Below, in pieces: positions 17,289 through 19,160 of a stretch of DNA of 19,160 nt. The position numbers and the translations under genes were made by a program. The DNA comes from Scleromatobacter sp045810265. GTDB taxonomy: Bacteria > Pseudomonadota > Gammaproteobacteria > Burkholderiales > Burkholderiaceae_C. The notes under the pieces are model-generated. The model saw nothing but the letters and a program-made list of their open reading frames with translations. It searched no databases and was not told the DNA's origin. The stretch's first letter is position 1. Each line of letters begins with the position of its first letter. Location: NCBI GenBank assembly GCA_045810265.1, contig JBJMWF010000144.1, positions 1 to 19,160 of the forward strand, written 5' to 3'.

Positions 17289-17935
17289 GGGGAGGCCGGC
17301 AGTCCGGACAACGCAGGGAACAGCTTGAGCAGGCCGTCGGACAGCAGTTCGACCGCCATGGCCGCCAGGATCAGGCCCATCAGCCGCGTCATGACGTTGA
17401 TGCCGGTGCGGCCCAGCAGCTTGGCGATGCGCCCGGCAGCCGCGAACGAGGCGAACGTGGCCGCGCCGATGACCACGCCGTAACCCACCAGCACCGCGTG
17501 TTCGAGCAGGGTGCGCGTCTTGTCGGCGTAGATCACCATCGTCGAGATGGTGGCCGGGCCGGTCAGCAGCGGGATCGTCAGCGGCACGATGGCGATGGAA
17601 TCGCCGGCGTCGGCCTTCGCCTGGCCGTCGCCTACATCCGAGCCGCGGCTCTCGGCCTGCTGCGCGTTGAGCATGTTCATCGAGGAGATCAGCAGCAGCA
17701 GCCCGCCACCGACCTGGAACGAGGCGATGGTGATGCCGAAGAACTCGATGATCTGCAGGCCCGCCACCGCGCTCATGGCGATCACGGTGAACGACGCGAT
17801 CGCGGCAACACGCACGGTGCGCCGGCGTTGTTCGCGCGTCAGGTTCTGCGTGAAATGCAGGAAGAACGGGATCGCGCCGATCGGGTTCACGATGGCCAGC
17901 AAGGCCACCAGGGGTTTGAGCAGGTGCAGGTCCAT
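17285..17935 (-). CDS. MarC family integral membrane protein
   Basis: 216 residues, about six membrane segments, the standard UPF0056/MarC length. Hallmarks are LLAIVNPIGAIPFFLHFT (12-29), FFGITIASFQVGGGLLLLISSMNML (65-89), the loop with AESRGSD, then IAIVPLTIPLLTGPATISTMVIY (115-136) and NVMTRLMGLILAAMAVELLSDGL (180-202). Function of this family is unresolved; E. coli MarC was once linked to antibiotic resistance but that was not confirmed. The ATG at 17935 gives the family N-terminus; the longer open frame to 18313 has no family resemblance and runs through the promoter of the divergent RRM gene. Its stop overlaps the TTG of creB, so it is probably the first gene of the cre operon. Confidence 0.9.
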   Translation of the reverse strand: MDLHLLKPLVALLAIVNPIGAIPFFLHFTQNLTREQRRRTVRVAAIASFTVIAMSAVAGLQIIEFFGITIASFQVGGGLLLLISSMNMLNAQQAESRGSDVGDGQAKADAGDSIAIVPLTIPLLTGPATISTMVIYADKTRTLLEHAVLVGYGVVIGAATFASFAAAGRIAKLLGRTGINVMTRLMGLILAAMAVELLSDGLLKLFPALSGLPASP

Positions 17936-18115
17936 GCGGCGATTCTCGCCGCGGCCGAGTCGGTTGGCGTAACGAAGTTCCGTCCGCTGTTCTCGACAGC
18001 GACTTTGATTGCGGGAAAACCCGTTGTCGGACGCCGTCGAAAATGCGCGAAACGGGCCTGTTTCACCTAGAAAGAGGGGGGTCGAGCGCCCCGAAACGAC
18101 AAAACAACAATTTCC

Positions 18116-18156
18116 TTGACGCTGCTTTGCATTTCGTGATTTGTTAGGCTCATAAT
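18116..18156 (+). promoter_or_regulatory. Sigma-70-type promoter of the RRM gene
   Basis: TTGACG at 18116-18121 is a good -35 box, but the best -10, CATAAT (18151-18156), is 29 bp away. TTGCAT at 18127-18132 lies 18 bp from CATAAT and makes the better pair. Transcription would then start near 18163 and give a leader of about 125 nt. It is the clearest sigma-70 pattern in the window. Confidence 0.55.
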
Positions 18157-18241
18157 CATTCCAGGGCAGCGGTTGCTTCGCGCAACTGTCGCTCGTTGAT
18201 GCTGTGTCTGGACGCGGCGCCTTCGCTTGATGGATCACGCT

Positions 18242-18286
18242 GGGTTGAAGCTCCACATGGTTTTTTATCTTTGAAAGGGCTTCCCC
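18242..18286 (+). promoter_or_regulatory. Hairpin enclosing the ribosome site of the RRM gene
   Basis: GGG-tt-GAAGC (18242-18251) can pair with GCTTC-CCC (18279-18286), leaving a 27-base loop that includes the U-rich stretch and most of the ribosome site GAAAGGG (18273-18279). The stem ends two bases before the GTG start. A stable stem here should hinder ribosome loading, and a smaller hairpin (GTTGC/GCAAC, 18172-18186) lies upstream. This suits temperature-dependent or autogenous translational control, which is not shown. Confidence 0.35.
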
Positions 18287-18287
18287 A

Positions 18288-18767
18288 GTGGGAAACAAAC
18301 TGTACGTAGGCAACCTGGCCTATAGCGTCCGCGACGAGTCACTGCAAGAGTCTTTCAGCCAATTCGGTACCGTCACGTCCGCCAAGGTCATGATGGACCG
18401 CGAAACCGGTCGTTCCAAGGGCTTCGGCTTCGTGGAAATGGGTTCGGACGCTGAAGCGCAAGCAGCCATCAATGGCATGAACGGCCAACCCCTGGAAGGT
18501 CGTCCCCTGGTCGTCAACGAAGCACGTCCGCGCGAAGAGCGTCCGGGCGGCTTCAGCGGCGCGCCGCGCAGCCCGTACGGCGGCGGTGGCCGTTCCGGCG
18601 GCGGTGGTGGCGGCGGCTACGGTGGTGGTGGCGGTGGCGGCTACGGTGGTGGCGGCGGCGGCGGTGGCCGTTCCGGTGGTGGCGGCGGCTACGGCGGCGG
18701 CGGCGGTGGCCGTTCCGGCGGTGGCGGCGGCTACGGCGGCGGCGGCGGTGGCCGTGGCGGCTACTGA
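18288..18767 (+). CDS. Glycine-rich RRM RNA-binding protein
   Basis: 159 residues with a GTG start; GAAAGGG lies 8 bp upstream and the frame begins directly at the RRM. The single RRM (about 3-80) has RNP2 LYVGNL (5-10) and RNP1 KGFGFVEM (44-51) with the aromatic residues that stack on RNA. The tail (86-159) is almost pure glycine with Tyr and Arg-Ser interruptions, the RGG/GYG-like type found in cold-induced RNA-binding proteins of cyanobacteria and betaproteobacteria. It probably acts as an RNA chaperone in the cytoplasm, and the tail could favour self-association. It stands alone with its own promoter and terminator. An upstream ATG choice is not possible in this frame. Confidence 0.93.
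   Translation: MGNKLYVGNLAYSVRDESLQESFSQFGTVTSAKVMMDRETGRSKGFGFVEMGSDAEAQAAINGMNGQPLEGRPLVVNEARPREERPGGFSGAPRSPYGGGGRSGGGGGGGYGGGGGGGYGGGGGGGGRSGGGGGYGGGGGGRSGGGGGYGGGGGGRGGY
18664..18752 (+). repeat. 42-bp tandem repeat encoding RSGGGGGYGGGGGG
   Basis: CGTTCC occurs at 18669-18674 and 18711-18716, exactly 42 bp apart, and the bases between are nearly identical, so a 14-residue unit is repeated about twice, with looser GGGGGGGY copies before it. This part can grow or shrink by slippage. Confidence 0.8.
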
Positions 18768-18813
18768 GCACCTGCTCGCTGTTACTGACACGCATCTGTC
18801 GGTTTGAATGAAT

Positions 18814-18847
18814 AAAGCCCTGGCGCCTCGCGGCACCCGGGCTTTTT
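18814..18847 (+). terminator. Intrinsic terminator of the RRM gene
   Basis: AAAGCCC (18814-18820) pairs with GGGCTTT (18839-18845). Inside, GG-c-GCC and GGC-a-CC extend the stem around a TCGC loop. A run of five T residues (18843-18847) follows. It lies 46 bp after the stop codon. Confidence 0.85.
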
Positions 18848-19008
18848 CCTTTGCGACGACTGCAGGGGTCGGCGGCGTCCGATCGCGCATGCCGGTGGGT
18901 GGCGTCCGCGATGGCGATGCGCTGCAGGCGGCAGCGGCACCAGCGTCGTCCTGCACGTTCCCCTGATGCGGCCGCGCGTCATTGCGCGCCTGTGCCCTCA
19001 GCGAGCGC
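18848..19008. other. Intergenic region, nothing seen
   Basis: About 160 bp between the RRM terminator and the end of the SDR gene. No reading frame, hairpin with T tract, or promoter pattern could be supported on either strand. Confidence 0.5.
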
Positions 19009-19160
19009 TCACTGCGTCTTGCGCGCCTTGCGTGCGCGACCGGAAACCGCGCGGTCGTATATCCAGTCGGGCAGTATCCGCAGCACGCGTGTGAGCACTC
19101 CCATCTGCCAGGGAATCACGCGCAATCCGACGCCCGCCTCTATCGCGTCCAAGGCTCGGC
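19009..19160 (-). CDS. C-terminal end of an SDR-family oxidoreductase (partial)
   Basis: Only the last 49 residues are in the window, ending in TGA at 19011-19009. The tail contains DAIEAGVGLRVIPWQMGVLTRVLRILPDW (split here by eye into DAIEAG, VIPWQMG, LRILPDW), followed by YDRA and a basic end SGRARKARKTQ. This pattern of a proline-tryptophan helix and a basic tail is common at the C-terminus of short-chain dehydrogenases of the proteobacterial YbbO-like kind. The Rossmann motif and the YxxxK active site lie outside the window, so the assignment rests on the tail only. Confidence 0.6.
   Translation of the reverse strand, partial: RALDAIEAGVGLRVIPWQMGVLTRVLRILPDWIYDRAVSGRARKARKTQ

Larger units (their letters stand above)
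17936..18287. other. 352-bp divergent intergenic region between marC and the RRM gene
   Basis: No gene seen. The right half holds the promoter and a 5' UTR of roughly 125 nt of the RRM gene. The left half (17936-18110) has no clear promoter for marC; I see no TTCAC-N6-TTCAC box on either strand, only one TTCAC at 18062-18066. The base composition becomes more AT-rich from about 18100, as expected around a strong promoter. Confidence 0.6.

Noticed and set aside
18553..18795. Leftward Arg/His-rich open frame opposite the glycine-rich tail
   Set aside because: Pure by-product of the GGY repeat on the other strand.

Overview
The window is a high-GC chromosomal segment, about 70% G+C by eye, from a betaproteobacterium. 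The order Burkholderiales is the best fit: the glycine-rich RRM protein, GshB, the CreBCD set and the MocR/DMT pair all resemble proteins from that order. Genus placement (Roseateles/Mitsuaria-like or a relative) is only a guess. I see no phage genes, insertion sequences, CRISPR arrays, tRNAs or rRNAs. Both edges cut genes: an aminotransferase on the left and a short-chain dehydrogenase tail on the right.

Layout. (1) 1-3255: a divergent regulatory module. A MocR-type regulator (GntR-type HTH fused to an aminotransferase fold) reads rightward. A DMT/EamA transporter and a class I/II aminotransferase read leftward. The 164-bp spacer holds repeated TGTAC/CTGTAT elements that look like the regulator's operator. 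(2) 3265-3576: a small secreted EF-hand protein, convergent with mocR. (3) 3743-7865: a leftward gshB - uup (ABC-F) - unknown membrane-anchored protein cluster with 10-24 bp gaps. (4) 8025-9188: a BenE-family transporter standing alone. (5) 9386-10048: a glycine-zipper envelope protein, convergent on a TSUP transporter (10095-10859) with a shared bidirectional terminator. (6) 10860-11189: a 330-bp gene-free stretch with a 27-bp palindrome, a good leftward -10 box and a strong hairpin with a U tract. It looks like a regulated leader or small RNA. (7) 11190-12875: a GMC oxidoreductase. (8) 12970-17935: a leftward operon marC - creB - creC - creD - unknown 191-aa membrane protein, with stop/start overlaps at two joints. 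(9) 18288-18767: an RRM/glycine-rich RNA-binding protein reading rightward from a long 5' UTR, ended by a clear terminator. (10) 19009-19160: the C-terminal end of an SDR-family dehydrogenase.

How the genes work together. The best-supported functional unit is the Cre envelope-stress module. A sensor kinase (CreC), its response regulator (CreB) and the effector CreD are joined to a MarC-family membrane protein upstream and an uncharacterised three-TM protein downstream of creD; the latter starts inside the creD stop codon. creA, the first gene of the E. coli creABCD operon, is not present. The second unit is the MocR-controlled transporter/aminotransferase pair, probably for handling an amino acid or amine. 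The most unusual non-coding signals are the 10860-11189 region upstream of the TSUP gene and the 5' UTR of the RRM gene, where a predicted hairpin ends two bases before the GTG start. Nothing here proves a wholly new system. The CreD-coupled protein and the TSUP leader are the two places most likely to hold something undescribed.
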